From assembly GCF_010730195.1 (NCBI RefSeq), contig NZ_AP022613.1, positions 1,426,001 to 1,490,000 of the forward strand: a stretch of 64,000 bases of DNA, in the 5' to 3' direction. Source of the DNA: Mycobacterium conspicuum (GTDB lineage Bacteria; Actinomycetota; Actinomycetes; Mycobacteriales; Mycobacteriaceae). Of this stretch, positions 1 through 8,548 are shown piece after piece. Each line of letters opens with the position of its first letter. Position 1 is the first letter of the stretch. The notes under the pieces were generated by a model. That model was not told the origin of the DNA. It did no database searches and worked only from the letters and a program-made list of their open reading frames with translations. A program made the position numbers and the translations under genes.

Positions 1-844
1 AGCGCTTGGCGTAGCGGGACCGCAAGTCCGCCAGGATGATTCGATCGAGAACCCGGTCGGGCACTACCTGCGCCACCCGCAGCAGGATCGCGGCGTCGCG
101 CCCGATGGTGTAGCGCGTGCGCGGACGAGACGAGGTCGCCGCCCTGGCGATCACCTTGGCGGCATGTTCGGCGGAGACGCCGGTTTCGGTAAACGACTCG
201 GCTTGCGCAGCAACGGCTTCCGCGAGGTCCCCGTACCGGTCCAGCTGGCCGGCCGTCATCGCGGCCTTCAATCGATCGGCGGTGGCCAGCCCCCGCTCGA
301 CCATCTGGGTCTTGACCGCCCCGGGTTCGACGACGACAACCTTGATGCCGAACTTCGCGACCTCGCGTCGCAGCGCATCGCTGAACGCTTCGAGGGCGAA
401 CTTCGACCCCGCGTAGGCGCCGTAAGTCGGCAAGACCACCTTGCCGCCGACGGAACTGATGTTCACGACGGTGCCCGCACTGCTCAGCAGGGCCGGCAAC
501 AACGCCTGGGTCATCGCGATGTGGCCGAACAGATTCACCTCGAACTGCTGGCGCCACTCGGGAAGCGGCAGCGTTTCGATCGGCGCATTGATCGCGATGC
601 CGGCGTTGTTGATCAGCGCGCGAAGGGGACGGGAGTCGTTGGCGACCCGCTCGGCAATCGCGGCGATGTCCGAGTCGACGGTGATGTCGAGGGTGCACGG
701 TTCGATTCCCTCGGCTGCCAAGGCGTCGGCGTCGGCCTCGCGGCGAACCCCAGCGAGAACATGAAATCCCTTGCGGGCCAGTTCTTTAGCGGTGGCGGCG
801 CCCATCCCGGTGGAAGCGCCGGTGACGACGATCAGCTCATTCAT
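1..844 (-). CDS. SDR-family oxidoreductase (3' end outside window)
   Basis: Short-chain dehydrogenase that would use NAD(P)(H); substrate unknown. Reading from an ATG at 844 down to the window edge (no stop reached), the protein shows the N-terminal Rossmann motif TGASTGMG, the NNAG motif, a catalytic-type Ser in an ISS context and the YxxxK pair in YGAYAGSK. It is cytosolic, with no signal or membrane segment in the visible part of about 281 residues. It is divergent from a TetR gene starting at 935, and the 90-bp gap carries two related palindromes, so that TetR probably controls it. Family assignment is firm; function is not. Confidence 0.85.
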   Translation of the reverse strand, partial: MNELIVVTGASTGMGAATAKELARKGFHVLAGVRREADADALAAEGIEPCTLDITVDSDIAAIAERVANDSRPLRALINNAGIAINAPIETLPLPEWRQQFEVNLFGHIAMTQALLPALLSSAGTVVNISSVGGKVVLPTYGAYAGSKFALEAFSDALRREVAKFGIKVVVVEPGAVKTQMVERGLATADRLKAAMTAGQLDRYGDLAEAVAAQAESFTETGVSAEHAAKVIARAATSSRPRTRYTIGRDAAILLRVAQVVPDRVLDRIILADLRSRYAKR

Positions 845-861
845 GACGGTCTCCGAATTTA

Positions 862-910
862 AGTTGACAGCGTCATCTCAAACTAGATAGTTGAGTTGAC
901 GTTGTCAACT
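862..910. promoter_or_regulatory. Putative TetR operator pair
   Basis: A perfect inverted repeat AGTTGAC-GTT-GTCAACT lies at 894–910. An imperfect copy, AGTTGAC-AGC-GTCATCT, lies at 862–878. Both sit in the short gap between the divergent SDR and TetR genes, the usual place for a TetR autoregulatory site. That the neighbouring TetR binds here is inference. Confidence 0.6.
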
Positions 911-934
911 TAACTATCGGCTTATGCTCTGGCG

Positions 935-1519
935 GTGGCGACTCGATCGGAAAGTGCTGCGGCAACGCGCCAGTCGTTGCTGGACAGCGCGAGCGCGCTA
1001 CTCGACCTCGGCGGGGTCGAGGCGGTGACCTTGCGTGAGGTCGGTGCCCGCAGCGGGGTGTCGCGGTCGGCGGCGTATCGCCACTTCGCCGACAAGGAAT
1101 CGTTGCTCGCCGTCGTGGCCACCAATGCGTTAAGCGAACTGGGTGATGCGCTCGAGGTGCTGGTCAACAGCGGCGACCCGCCCAAGGAGTCCTTGCGTAG
1201 CGCCCTGCTGTCGTTGATCGACATGGGCCGCACCCGGCCACACCTGTACCGGCTAATGTTCACCCCGCCGGCCGGCGATCCGACCGCGGCGAGGCAGGCG
1301 GCCGAGCGCACGCAGGCGCTGTTTTTGGATTTGGTGGGCCGCATCACCGGCCCGGGTCGGGCGAGTCGCTATGGGGCGCTCCTGTTGACCAGCGCCCACG
1401 GCATCACGGGCCTGGACTTGAGCGGTCACATGGATCTGGACAAGTGGCACACCAACGCCGAGGAACTCGTCGACACGCTGATCTCCGTGCTGCCGACACG
1501 GGGCACCAGTTACCGATAG
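935..1519 (+). CDS. TetR/AcrR family transcriptional regulator
   Basis: DNA-binding repressor of the TetR family, 194 aa. The N-terminal helix-turn-helix is clear at about residues 27–50 (VTLREVGARSGVSRSAAYRHF), followed by the DKESLL helix; the C-terminal two thirds is the variable ligand-binding part. It starts at a GTG with no strong ribosome-binding site visible. It is divergent from the SDR gene and probably represses it and itself through the palindromes at 862–910. The ligand is unknown. Confidence 0.85.
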   Translation: MATRSESAAATRQSLLDSASALLDLGGVEAVTLREVGARSGVSRSAAYRHFADKESLLAVVATNALSELGDALEVLVNSGDPPKESLRSALLSLIDMGRTRPHLYRLMFTPPAGDPTAARQAAERTQALFLDLVGRITGPGRASRYGALLLTSAHGITGLDLSGHMDLDKWHTNAEELVDTLISVLPTRGTSYR

Positions 1520-1647
1520 GTGGGATCCTTTGGTGCATGGGTAGGAACACGTGCTTCAGCCTTGACCATTGCAAGGCCTTCATCGAGGGCGAGGTTGCGT
1601 CATACTCCCACCAGCGAATGGAAGTGGATCGGCACCTTGACTGACGT

Positions 1648-3222
1648 TTAAGAGACCCGCGCGTTGAGGTGCTTGAGTGCGGCCTCGGCGCCGTTCCAGC
1701 CGGGGATGCCGGTCACGCCGGGGCCGGGGTGGGTGCACTGCCCGCACAGGTAGAGCCCGTCGAGCGGGGTGGCGAATTTGTCCTCGCCCTCGACGACGCG
1801 GCCGGTCCACAGTTGGTTGGGTTGCAGCAGGCCGTGTGAGTAGTCGCCGGCGTGCGCGCTGAACGTGCTGCCGAAGTAGCGGTTGGAGAACACGACGCGG
1901 TTGGTGACGGAGTCGGCGAAGCCGGGTGCGTACTTGTCGAAGATCTGCACGCAGGTGTCGGCGTATTGCTCTTTCCAGCTTCGGTTTTCGTCGGCGTCCA
2001 GCCCGGTGGGGAAGTAGGGCGTGAAAATCGTTGCGCTGTGCTTACCTTCGGGCGCCAGCGACGAGTCGACCATGCTGGGGATGTACAGGTACGTGGGCGG
2101 GGCGTCGGGAAGTTGACCCTTGCGGTATTGCTCCCACGCGTCGCTGATGTATTCCGGCGACGGCGCGTAGGCGACGGTGGGGCACCACTGGCCGTTGTCC
2201 TGCATGAAGGGCTGCAACCGTTCGATCCACTGCGGGGCCTGGTCGATGGTCAGGTGCGCCTGAATGTAGCCCAGGTTGAAGTTGATCTCCTTGATCTTGC
2301 GGATGTAGTCGGGCGGAAAGTGCTGCGCGCCAGCCAGATTGACGAACGTCGTGTAGGGGTCGAGCGAGGACAGCACGGCGTCGGCGGAAATCGTTGTGCC
2401 GTCGCGTAGTTCGACCCCGGTGGCGCGTCCGTCGGTGATCAGGATCTGCTTGACGTGCTGCTTCATCTGCACTTCGGCGCCCAGTGATTCGGCGCGGCGG
2501 CACAACGCGGTGCTCAGCGAGCCAATGCCGCCGCGCGGCATGATGTATTCGACGTTGCCGCCACCGATCAGGTAGTGATACAGCGTCGACGCATTCGAGC
2601 CCGGCGTCCAGGGGCCGCCGTCGAACGCGTCGATGGACATCGCGGCCAGCGAACCCTGAATGCAGCGGCCCTGGTCGGGCGCCAGGAAGCGCCGGACGGT
2701 GTCCATCGTGCTGCCGTACCACATCTGGGCGAAGTCGTGGCGGGCCTCCGGCGTGGGCTGGGCGGCGATCACCTCGATGATGTCCAGCGGCGCGCCGAAC
2801 GCCGAGTCGACGAAATACGGTGCGAAGCGGCCGATGTGCGCGAACAAACCGCCGAGCGCGGTCGCGACGTCGGGTCCGTGATCGTCGAGCAGGTGGCGGC
2901 CCATGCGTTCGAGGTCGTTGTACATCACGAACGGGGTGTCCTCGGGGTCGCCGAACGTGCAGGTGGACGTCCACTGGTCCATCAGCTCGAAGCCCCACTT
3001 GGTCAGCTCCAGGCGGTCGGTCATCTCCTGCCGCCAAATCAGCACCGCCCAGGCGCCGACGCTGTGCTTGTACCCGTCGAACAGTTCGCGGGTCGCGGCC
3101 ATCCCGCCGAGGAAGTGCGCGCGTTCCAGCACAAGCACTTTCGCGCCGTTTTTGGCCAGCACGTTGGCGGCAACCAGCCCGTTGTGCCCAGCTCCGATGA
3201 TGATCGCGTCGTAGTCGGCCAT
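1648..3222 (-). CDS. CrtI/PYROXD2-like FAD-dependent oxidoreductase
   Basis: Flavin-dependent oxidoreductase of 524 aa in the phytoene-desaturase-like superfamily. It has the N-terminal dinucleotide-binding motif GAGHNGLVAA (about residues 9–18) and a C-terminal FAD-contact segment with GQCTHPGPGVTG. It is not part of the carotenoid operon 30 kb away and resembles the PYROXD2-type proteins of actinobacteria, whose substrates are mostly unknown. The ORF runs up to 3249, but the ATG at 3222 (MADYDAIIIGAG) directly precedes the conserved fold and is preferred. It is divergent from a TetR gene with a palindromic site between them. Confidence 0.85.
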   Translation of the reverse strand: MADYDAIIIGAGHNGLVAANVLAKNGAKVLVLERAHFLGGMAATRELFDGYKHSVGAWAVLIWRQEMTDRLELTKWGFELMDQWTSTCTFGDPEDTPFVMYNDLERMGRHLLDDHGPDVATALGGLFAHIGRFAPYFVDSAFGAPLDIIEVIAAQPTPEARHDFAQMWYGSTMDTVRRFLAPDQGRCIQGSLAAMSIDAFDGGPWTPGSNASTLYHYLIGGGNVEYIMPRGGIGSLSTALCRRAESLGAEVQMKQHVKQILITDGRATGVELRDGTTISADAVLSSLDPYTTFVNLAGAQHFPPDYIRKIKEINFNLGYIQAHLTIDQAPQWIERLQPFMQDNGQWCPTVAYAPSPEYISDAWEQYRKGQLPDAPPTYLYIPSMVDSSLAPEGKHSATIFTPYFPTGLDADENRSWKEQYADTCVQIFDKYAPGFADSVTNRVVFSNRYFGSTFSAHAGDYSHGLLQPNQLWTGRVVEGEDKFATPLDGLYLCGQCTHPGPGVTGIPGWNGAEAALKHLNARVS

Positions 3223-3232
3223 GAAACAGCAC

Positions 3233-3270
3233 AATGTCATATCTGACATATTTGCGTCAATGGTGACATT
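3233..3270. promoter_or_regulatory. Putative TetR operator between divergent genes
   Basis: The perfect inverted repeat ATGTCA-TATC-TGACAT is at 3234–3249. A further half-site TGACATT at 3264–3270 matches the arm AATGTCA at 3233–3239. The element fills the gap between the CrtI-like gene (minus) and the TetR gene (plus). Control by that TetR is inferred from position and symmetry. Confidence 0.6.
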
Positions 3271-3281
3271 TGGTGTGTGCT

Positions 3282-3899
3282 GTGCTGGTGGAGTCCCGTA
3301 GTCAGCGCACCCGGCAGGCCCTCGTGCAGGCGGCGATGAAGCGCTTCGTCGCCGACGGCGTGCAGCAAACCAGCGTCGCCGACATCGCCGCCGACGTCGG
3401 GGTCACCGAGCGCACCTTCTACCGACACTTCCCGTCCAAGCATGCGGTGATCTTCGCCGACTACGACATCGGCTTCGAATGGTTCGCCCGCGCGCTGGCG
3501 CTGCGTCCGCACGGCGAGCCCATCACCGTGTCGGTGCGAAAAGCCGTGGACGCCTTTCCTTTTGACTTCGCGATGGTCCGCGAAGCGGCCACCATCCGAT
3601 CGCGCGATCTCGACCAGGACATCATCACCACGCACATCCGGCGGATGCGCGATCAGGTCGCCGACGAGATCGCCCGCTTCATCCACCAACGTTCCAAACC
3701 CACGGACCAAAGCACGGATGGCGCCATGATCGCCGACATCGCCGCGCACAGTTTGGCGACCGCGGTGTTCGTCGCGCTGGAGGAGTGGATGTCTCACGGC
3801 GGGAACGACGTCGACGAACTGAGCCGGCTCACCGACATCGCGTTGAGCGCCCTGGAGGACGGTCTCACGCATACCTTGCGTCAGGCGGGGCTCGACTGA
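3282..3899 (+). CDS. TetR family transcriptional regulator
   Basis: TetR-family regulator of about 205 aa with a typical N-terminal HTH (TSVADIAADVGVTERTFYRHF) followed by PSKHAVI. The start is uncertain: TTG 3270, GTG 3273, GTG 3282 and GTG 3288 are in frame; GTG 3282 is chosen because it clears the operator-like repeat. It is divergent from the CrtI-like flavoprotein gene, its likely target. The next gene, nrdF2, is on the same strand, but has its own regulatory sites in the 110-bp gap, so the two are probably not one operon. Confidence 0.82.
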   Translation: MLVESRSQRTRQALVQAAMKRFVADGVQQTSVADIAADVGVTERTFYRHFPSKHAVIFADYDIGFEWFARALALRPHGEPITVSVRKAVDAFPFDFAMVREAATIRSRDLDQDIITTHIRRMRDQVADEIARFIHQRSKPTDQSTDGAMIADIAAHSLATAVFVALEEWMSHGGNDVDELSRLTDIALSALEDGLTHTLRQAGLD

Positions 3900-3913
3900 C
3901 CGCGACACGGGAA

Positions 3914-3961
3914 ACACAAGCCCTTGTGTTGCCGCGGCTTGTCGGACACCAGGGGTAGTGT
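3914..3961 (+). promoter_or_regulatory. Tandem NrdR-type boxes upstream of nrdF2
   Basis: Two 16-bp elements of the form ACAC-(w)A-N4-T-(w)-GTGT lie at 3914–3929 (ACACAAGCCCTTGTGT) and 3946–3961 (ACACCAGGGGTAGTGT). Their centres are 32 bp apart, three helical turns, which is the known arrangement of NrdR boxes at ribonucleotide reductase promoters. The first box is an almost perfect palindrome. NrdR is the ATP-cone repressor of nrd genes; its gene is not in this window. Confidence 0.75.
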
Positions 3962-4009
3962 CTGTGGCCTAAGTAGCTAATCCAAACCAGCAGGTGAGGT
4001 GGGGTTCTG

Positions 4010-4984
4010 GTGAGTGATGGAATGAAGCTGATTGACCGGACCTCGGCGATCAACTGGAACCGGGTGCAAGACGACAAGGACGCCGAGGTCTGGGAGAGGG
4101 TGACCGGAAACTTCTGGCTGCCCGAGAAGGTGCCGGTGTCCAACGACCTCCCGTCGTGGGCCACGCTGAACGCCAGCGAGAAGCAGCTGACGATGCGGGT
4201 GTTCACCGGGCTGACGCTGCTGGACACCGTGCAGAGCACGGTCGGCGCGGTCAGCATGATTCCCGACGCCCTGACGCCGCATGAGGAGGCTGTCCTCACC
4301 AACTTCGCGTTCATGGAGTCGGTGCACGCCAAGAGCTACAGCTCGATCTTCTCCACCTTGTGCTCGACGTCGGAGATCGACGACGCCTTCCGCTGGTCGG
4401 AGGAGAACGTCAACCTGCAGCGCAAGGCGCAGATCGTGATCGACTACTACCGGGGCGACGACCCGCTCAAGCGCAAGGTGGCCTCGGTGCTGCTGGAAAG
4501 CTTCCTCTTCTATTCCGGGTTCTATCTGCCGATGTACTGGTCGAGCCGGGCCAAGCTGACCAACACCGCCGACCTGATCCGGCTGATCATCCGCGACGAG
4601 GCCGTGCACGGCTATTTCATCGGCTACAAGTTCCAGCGCGGTCTGGCCCTGGTCGACGACGACAGGCGCGCCGACATCAAGGACTACACCTACGAGCTGC
4701 TCTTCGAGCTGTACGAGAACGAGGTGGAGTACACCCAGGACCTCTACGACGAGGTCGGGCTGACCGAAGACGTCAAGAAATTCATCCGGTACAACGCGAA
4801 CAAGGCGCTGATGAACCTCGGCTACGAGGCGATGTTCCCGCGCGACGAGACCGACGTGAACCCGGCGATCCTCTCGGCGCTGTCGCCCAACGCCGACGAG
4901 AACCACGACTTCTTCTCGGGGTCGGGGTCGAGCTACGTGATCGGCAAGGCCGTCGTCACCGAGGACGAGGACTGGGACTTCTAA
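4010..4984 (+). CDS. nrdF2: Ribonucleotide reductase class Ib small subunit
   Basis: NrdF, the radical-harbouring beta subunit of the aerobic class Ib ribonucleotide reductase; with NrdE it reduces ribonucleoside diphosphates to deoxyribonucleotides for DNA synthesis. At 324 aa it has the full family length. The carboxylate/histidine metal-site motifs are visible (FMESVHAKSYS with ExxH; RDEAVHGYFIGYKF with ExxH), and the C-terminal tail ends in acidic residues and DWDF, as needed for NrdE binding. The GTG at 4010 follows a purine-rich GAGGTGGGG; an ATG at 4022 is the alternative. nrdE, nrdI and nrdH are not in the window. Two NrdR-type boxes precede the gene. Confidence 0.97.
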   Translation: MSDGMKLIDRTSAINWNRVQDDKDAEVWERVTGNFWLPEKVPVSNDLPSWATLNASEKQLTMRVFTGLTLLDTVQSTVGAVSMIPDALTPHEEAVLTNFAFMESVHAKSYSSIFSTLCSTSEIDDAFRWSEENVNLQRKAQIVIDYYRGDDPLKRKVASVLLESFLFYSGFYLPMYWSSRAKLTNTADLIRLIIRDEAVHGYFIGYKFQRGLALVDDDRRADIKDYTYELLFELYENEVEYTQDLYDEVGLTEDVKKFIRYNANKALMNLGYEAMFPRDETDVNPAILSALSPNADENHDFFSGSGSSYVIGKAVVTEDEDWDF

Positions 4985-5217
4985 CTCTTGACATGAGTCG
5001 GGCCGACCACACCGTCGCAGGGGGAGTTGACGGGGTCGGCCCGGCCTAAAGTAGGGACACTTTCGGCGCCGAGTTTCTTCCCCGCCAGGCATTGGATCCG
5101 CTCGTCAAGCAACCGGTCGATGTCCGCGGTGGTGGTCCGCACGCCGAACTCGCGAGCGACGCTCCACGCCCTGGCCTGCATTCGCAGCTCGCGGTCGATG
5201 GTCTCGATATCGCGCAT
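4981..5217 (-). CDS. Small conserved hypothetical protein
   Basis: A 78-aa ORF. Its first 50 residues look like a real small soluble helical protein (MRDIETIDRELRMQARAW, then DIDRLLDERIQCLAGKK), a type seen in other mycobacteria as short proteins of unknown function. The last 20 residues are low in coding character. It lies 38 bp downstream of the 164-aa gene on the same strand, probably as the last gene of that operon, and its stop overlaps the nrdF2 stop by 4 bp in convergent orientation. Function unknown. Confidence 0.6.
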   Translation of the reverse strand: MRDIETIDRELRMQARAWSVAREFGVRTTTADIDRLLDERIQCLAGKKLGAESVPTLGRADPVNSPCDGVVGPTHVKS

Positions 5218-5255
5218 GTGAACAACACGAGCGGCGCCGGCCCGCGGTTCATCGT

Positions 5256-5750
5256 TTATCCGCCGCTCTCCTCGCGCAGAGCCTGCATCGCCAAATTGTT
5301 CAGCAGCTGCCGACCGGCATCGGTGCGCAACTGCGGCAGCAGCGCCGGCACCACGCCGGCGGCGGTGAGCGCCAGCTGGACCAGGCCGTCCGGCACCGTG
5401 CCTGCTTCACGCAGCACCGCATACTCGGCGCTGGGTTTTCCGGAATGTTGCGCCAGGGCAATCCGAGCCACGAGCCGATTCTGCCGGTCGAGGTCGGCCT
5501 CGTCGGCCGTTGACGCCGCGGTCAACATTGCGCCGATCTCCGCGACCTCGTCCTGTTCACACAGTTGAGCCACCAGCTGCCAGAGGATCGCGACGGTCGC
5601 GCGGACCACCTGGTCCAGCCCGTCGGCCGGAACTACCTCGTCGTCGACGATGACGCGCATGGCGGCTTCGTCTCCGCGCTCGCCGTGCTGGATGAGCGCC
5701 AGGGCGCGGCGAAAGTCGATCGCGCCCACGGGGGCCTCACCATTGCTCAT
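5256..5750 (-). CDS. Uncharacterised protein, operon partner of FAD/TPR fusion
   Basis: A 164-aa, mostly alpha-helical, acidic soluble protein without signal peptide or membrane segment. I do not recognise its family. It starts at an ATG 19 bp downstream of the large flavoprotein–TPR gene on the same strand and is followed after 38 bp by the 78-aa gene, so the three are likely co-transcribed. Codon use (GC-rich third positions) supports it as a real gene. Confidence 0.75.
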   Translation of the reverse strand: MSNGEAPVGAIDFRRALALIQHGERGDEAAMRVIVDDEVVPADGLDQVVRATVAILWQLVAQLCEQDEVAEIGAMLTAASTADEADLDRQNRLVARIALAQHSGKPSAEYAVLREAGTVPDGLVQLALTAAGVVPALLPQLRTDAGRQLLNNLAMQALREESGG

Positions 5751-5769
5751 TGGGACGCCACCAGAGTCA

Positions 5770-8412
5770 TCAGTTCACCGCGCCGCGGGTCACCTGCGGC
5801 GCGGGCGCGGCGCGATGCCGCGACAACAGGCGCGCCGCCTGACCCGGCGCTCCGAGTTGAAGCATCGCGGCCAAAGCGGTTTCGAGGATCACCTCTTGCT
5901 GCACCCGGCTGCCGCCGATCGCCGGGAGCCCGGGCAGCGATTCGAGGAGATAGTCGAGCGCGGTGCGCGGCTCACCCTCCGTCAACGCGATCAGGCCCTC
6001 GCCGATCAAACGCAACGTCGCTGCCTGCGCGTCCGTCGCGCCCGGAACGTTGATCGCCCGGATCGCGGCCGGATCGTTGGCGGCGGCCAGGACCAGCAGC
6101 GCGTGGAACGCGATGAACGGTGTCTGCGGCGAATAGGCAAGCGAGCCAACCTCTTTGAGCAGCGGCATCGGGTCGGGGGGAGTGACCCAGTCCGGGTGCA
6201 GGCGCGCCCGCCACGCGAGCGAACCGGCGTCAACCAGGCAGCGCACGTCCTTCGAGTGCGGCGGCGCGAGAGACGCCGCATAGCGACGCGCCGCGGCGGA
6301 AGCGTCGCCCATCGCGAGTTCGTGCAGCGCCGCGTGCCACTGAAAGTGCGGCAGGTAACGCTGCGTGCTGCCGTCGCCGGCGATCCAGTCCGTCAACCAT
6401 TTCAGCCCGGCTCCATGCGCGTCGGTCTCGTAGTGCACGTGCGAAAGCGCATGCGCGGCATTGCCATTGCCCGGATCGAGTTCGAGCGCGGCGTCGGCCA
6501 GGTCGGCCGCGTCGTACCACAGGCCCTGCTCGGTTCGGCCATAGGCGCGCAAGCCCAGATACCACGGCGCCTCCCCGTGCACGCCGGTGAACCGCTCGAC
6601 ATACTGCCACGCGTCCGGCAACGCATCGCCCGCACCGGCGAACGCGATCGACGGCGCAAGCACCAGCAAGGCGACCTCGTCGGCCGGATAGCGCTCCAGG
6701 TGCTCGATGAGTGCGGGAGTGCCGACCGCGTTGCCCTTCTCGCACCAGGTCGCGATGGCCTCGACGTGGCTGCGGTCTTCGTCGCCGCCATGCGCGAGCG
6801 ACGCGCGGGCCCGAGCGAGATGGCCGCTGACGGCATCCCGGCCGCCCGCGCGGTCGGGCCGTTCGGTGGCGATCATCGCCAGGGCGACATGCGCTCGGGT
6901 GTAGTGGGGGTCCTCGGCGACCGCGGCGGCAAAGGCGACCGATGCGCCGTCTTGGACGGAGAGTAGGCGTCGCACACCCTCGGCGTATGACGCTGCGGCG
7001 CCGGTCAATTCGGGGCCGGCCCTGACGATGCTGGGTGCGCGCACCGGCCGCTCGCGCGTGGCGTGCTCATCGGAGGCCAGCAGGCGCGCGATGGCGACCG
7101 CCTGGGAGCGGATTTCGGGAATCGCGGTGCTCTCCCACTCCTCACCCTGGCGGATCAGGCCGAGGCAGATGATGTCGGGCACCGCGACCCCAGCCGCATC
7201 GATGAGGTGGCCGTCGGCATCGACTCGAACGCCCACGCCGCTCGGGTGCAGGGATGCGATGTTGTCGGCCAACAGATTTGACCACAGCGGGGAGCGGTGC
7301 AGGGAGCGTCGATCCCATGAGCTCCCGGTGGCGACGACGACGGCGTCGCCCCGCCGACGCACCGAGCCGTCGTCGGTCGTCACCAACAGCTCGACGCCAC
7401 CGCCGTGCAGCGAGACATCGGCGACCTCGCCGGCTTCGATGGCCAGCCGGCCGCCGTCGATCGCGGAATAGATCGCATCGGCGATGGTGGGGGGCATGCG
7501 GTGGCGAAGGATGTCCCACTGCCGCAAGTCTTCTCGCAGGAACCGGCGCTGGTCCTCCCATCCCAACGACCGCCACAGCCGGGTCGTACGGGGTCGCAGG
7601 GCGTCGATCACTTGTCGCCAATCCGCGCCGGCCCCGCGCGCGTGCGCGAGATCCGCGGCAAGCGCGGCGCGCAACTGTTCGAGCGAAACCGCGCCCGACA
7701 ACGCATCGAGGTTGGGCAGCTCGGTTGGCGCGCCGGTGGCGCGGAAGCGGTGCGGCAGCGTGCCGTGACGGGACAGCAGGGTGACCGCGGCGCCGCGCGC
7801 TATCAGGGGCAGCGCGACGTCGACGCCGGTGAGTCCCGAACCGATCACCAGCACGCTCGCGGGCCGGCGCGCGCCAAGGGCCGCGAGCACCCCGGGCGCC
7901 CACGGATCGACCACGATCTTCCCGTCGGCGCCGGCCTCGAGCACCGGAGCGAAGGCGCGCTCCAACGACTCGGGCATGCCGCCCTTGGGCCGCCCGGTCG
8001 CGAGCACGACGACGTCGGCTGTCAGGGCACGTCCATCGGCGAGTGCCAAACACACCGGCGTGCCCGGCGTCAGCCGGACCACCTCGTCGGTCTGGGTCCG
8101 CACGTCGGCGCCATTGAGCTGTTCTTGCAGGTAGCGGCCGTACGCCAGCCGAGGTGCGAAGCTTTGCGCCGACACGACGGCATGGTCGTCGAGCCAGCGG
8201 CAGAAGTGGTCGGGATCCTCGGGCCACGCGGACATCCGGTTCGCGGGAACGTTCAGCAGGTGGGTGGGATCCTTGGTGCCATAGGCGGCGCCGGTGCCGG
8301 GACAACCTGACGCGTCGATCAGCGTGATCTGGGCGTCAGGTTTGCTGCGGCGCAGATGAATCGCCGTGAGCACCCCCCCGGCGCCGCCACCCACGATCGC
8401 GACGCGCAACAT
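5770..8412 (-). CDS. FAD/NAD(P)-binding oxidoreductase fused to TPR-like domain
   Basis: An 880-aa two-part protein. Residues 1 to about 450 form an FAD-NAD(P)-binding module: the nucleotide motif GGGAGG at the N terminus, a conserved early ATG-type strand (VVLATGRP), and a second Rossmann motif GSGLTG. The C-terminal 400 residues are alpha-helical with TPR-like repeats and the segment HALSHVHYETDAHGAG, resembling TTC38-type tetratricopeptide proteins. Each half is known separately; the fusion is unusual to me. The ATG at 8412 precedes the Rossmann motif directly. It leads an operon with two small unknown proteins. An oxidoreductase of unknown substrate with a protein-interaction region is all that can be claimed. 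Confidence 0.85.
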   Translation of the reverse strand: MLRVAIVGGGAGGVLTAIHLRRSKPDAQITLIDASGCPGTGAAYGTKDPTHLLNVPANRMSAWPEDPDHFCRWLDDHAVVSAQSFAPRLAYGRYLQEQLNGADVRTQTDEVVRLTPGTPVCLALADGRALTADVVVLATGRPKGGMPESLERAFAPVLEAGADGKIVVDPWAPGVLAALGARRPASVLVIGSGLTGVDVALPLIARGAAVTLLSRHGTLPHRFRATGAPTELPNLDALSGAVSLEQLRAALAADLAHARGAGADWRQVIDALRPRTTRLWRSLGWEDQRRFLREDLRQWDILRHRMPPTIADAIYSAIDGGRLAIEAGEVADVSLHGGGVELLVTTDDGSVRRRGDAVVVATGSSWDRRSLHRSPLWSNLLADNIASLHPSGVGVRVDADGHLIDAAGVAVPDIICLGLIRQGEEWESTAIPEIRSQAVAIARLLASDEHATRERPVRAPSIVRAGPELTGAAASYAEGVRRLLSVQDGASVAFAAAVAEDPHYTRAHVALAMIATERPDRAGGRDAVSGHLARARASLAHGGDEDRSHVEAIATWCEKGNAVGTPALIEHLERYPADEVALLVLAPSIAFAGAGDALPDAWQYVERFTGVHGEAPWYLGLRAYGRTEQGLWYDAADLADAALELDPGNGNAAHALSHVHYETDAHGAGLKWLTDWIAGDGSTQRYLPHFQWHAALHELAMGDASAAARRYAASLAPPHSKDVRCLVDAGSLAWRARLHPDWVTPPDPMPLLKEVGSLAYSPQTPFIAFHALLVLAAANDPAAIRAINVPGATDAQAATLRLIGEGLIALTEGEPRTALDYLLESLPGLPAIGGSRVQQEVILETALAAMLQLGAPGQAARLLSRHRAAPAPQVTRGAVN

Positions 8413-8548
8413 TCCCGAAGGTTATCTCCTGCGGGCAAGGCCCGGCGATTCTAAAGCCAGATGAACATGGTCGTGAACGGAATATGAATTGTCGGGACGC
8501 GGGGACGCCGCGCTAGCGCTGTCCTGCCACGACCGTGAGACTGATGGC

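Noticed and set aside
5027..5568. Plus-strand frames of 64 and 158 aa right of nrdF2
   Set aside because: They are antisense to the 78-aa and 164-aa genes, which have better codon use. No motif or ribosome-binding site.
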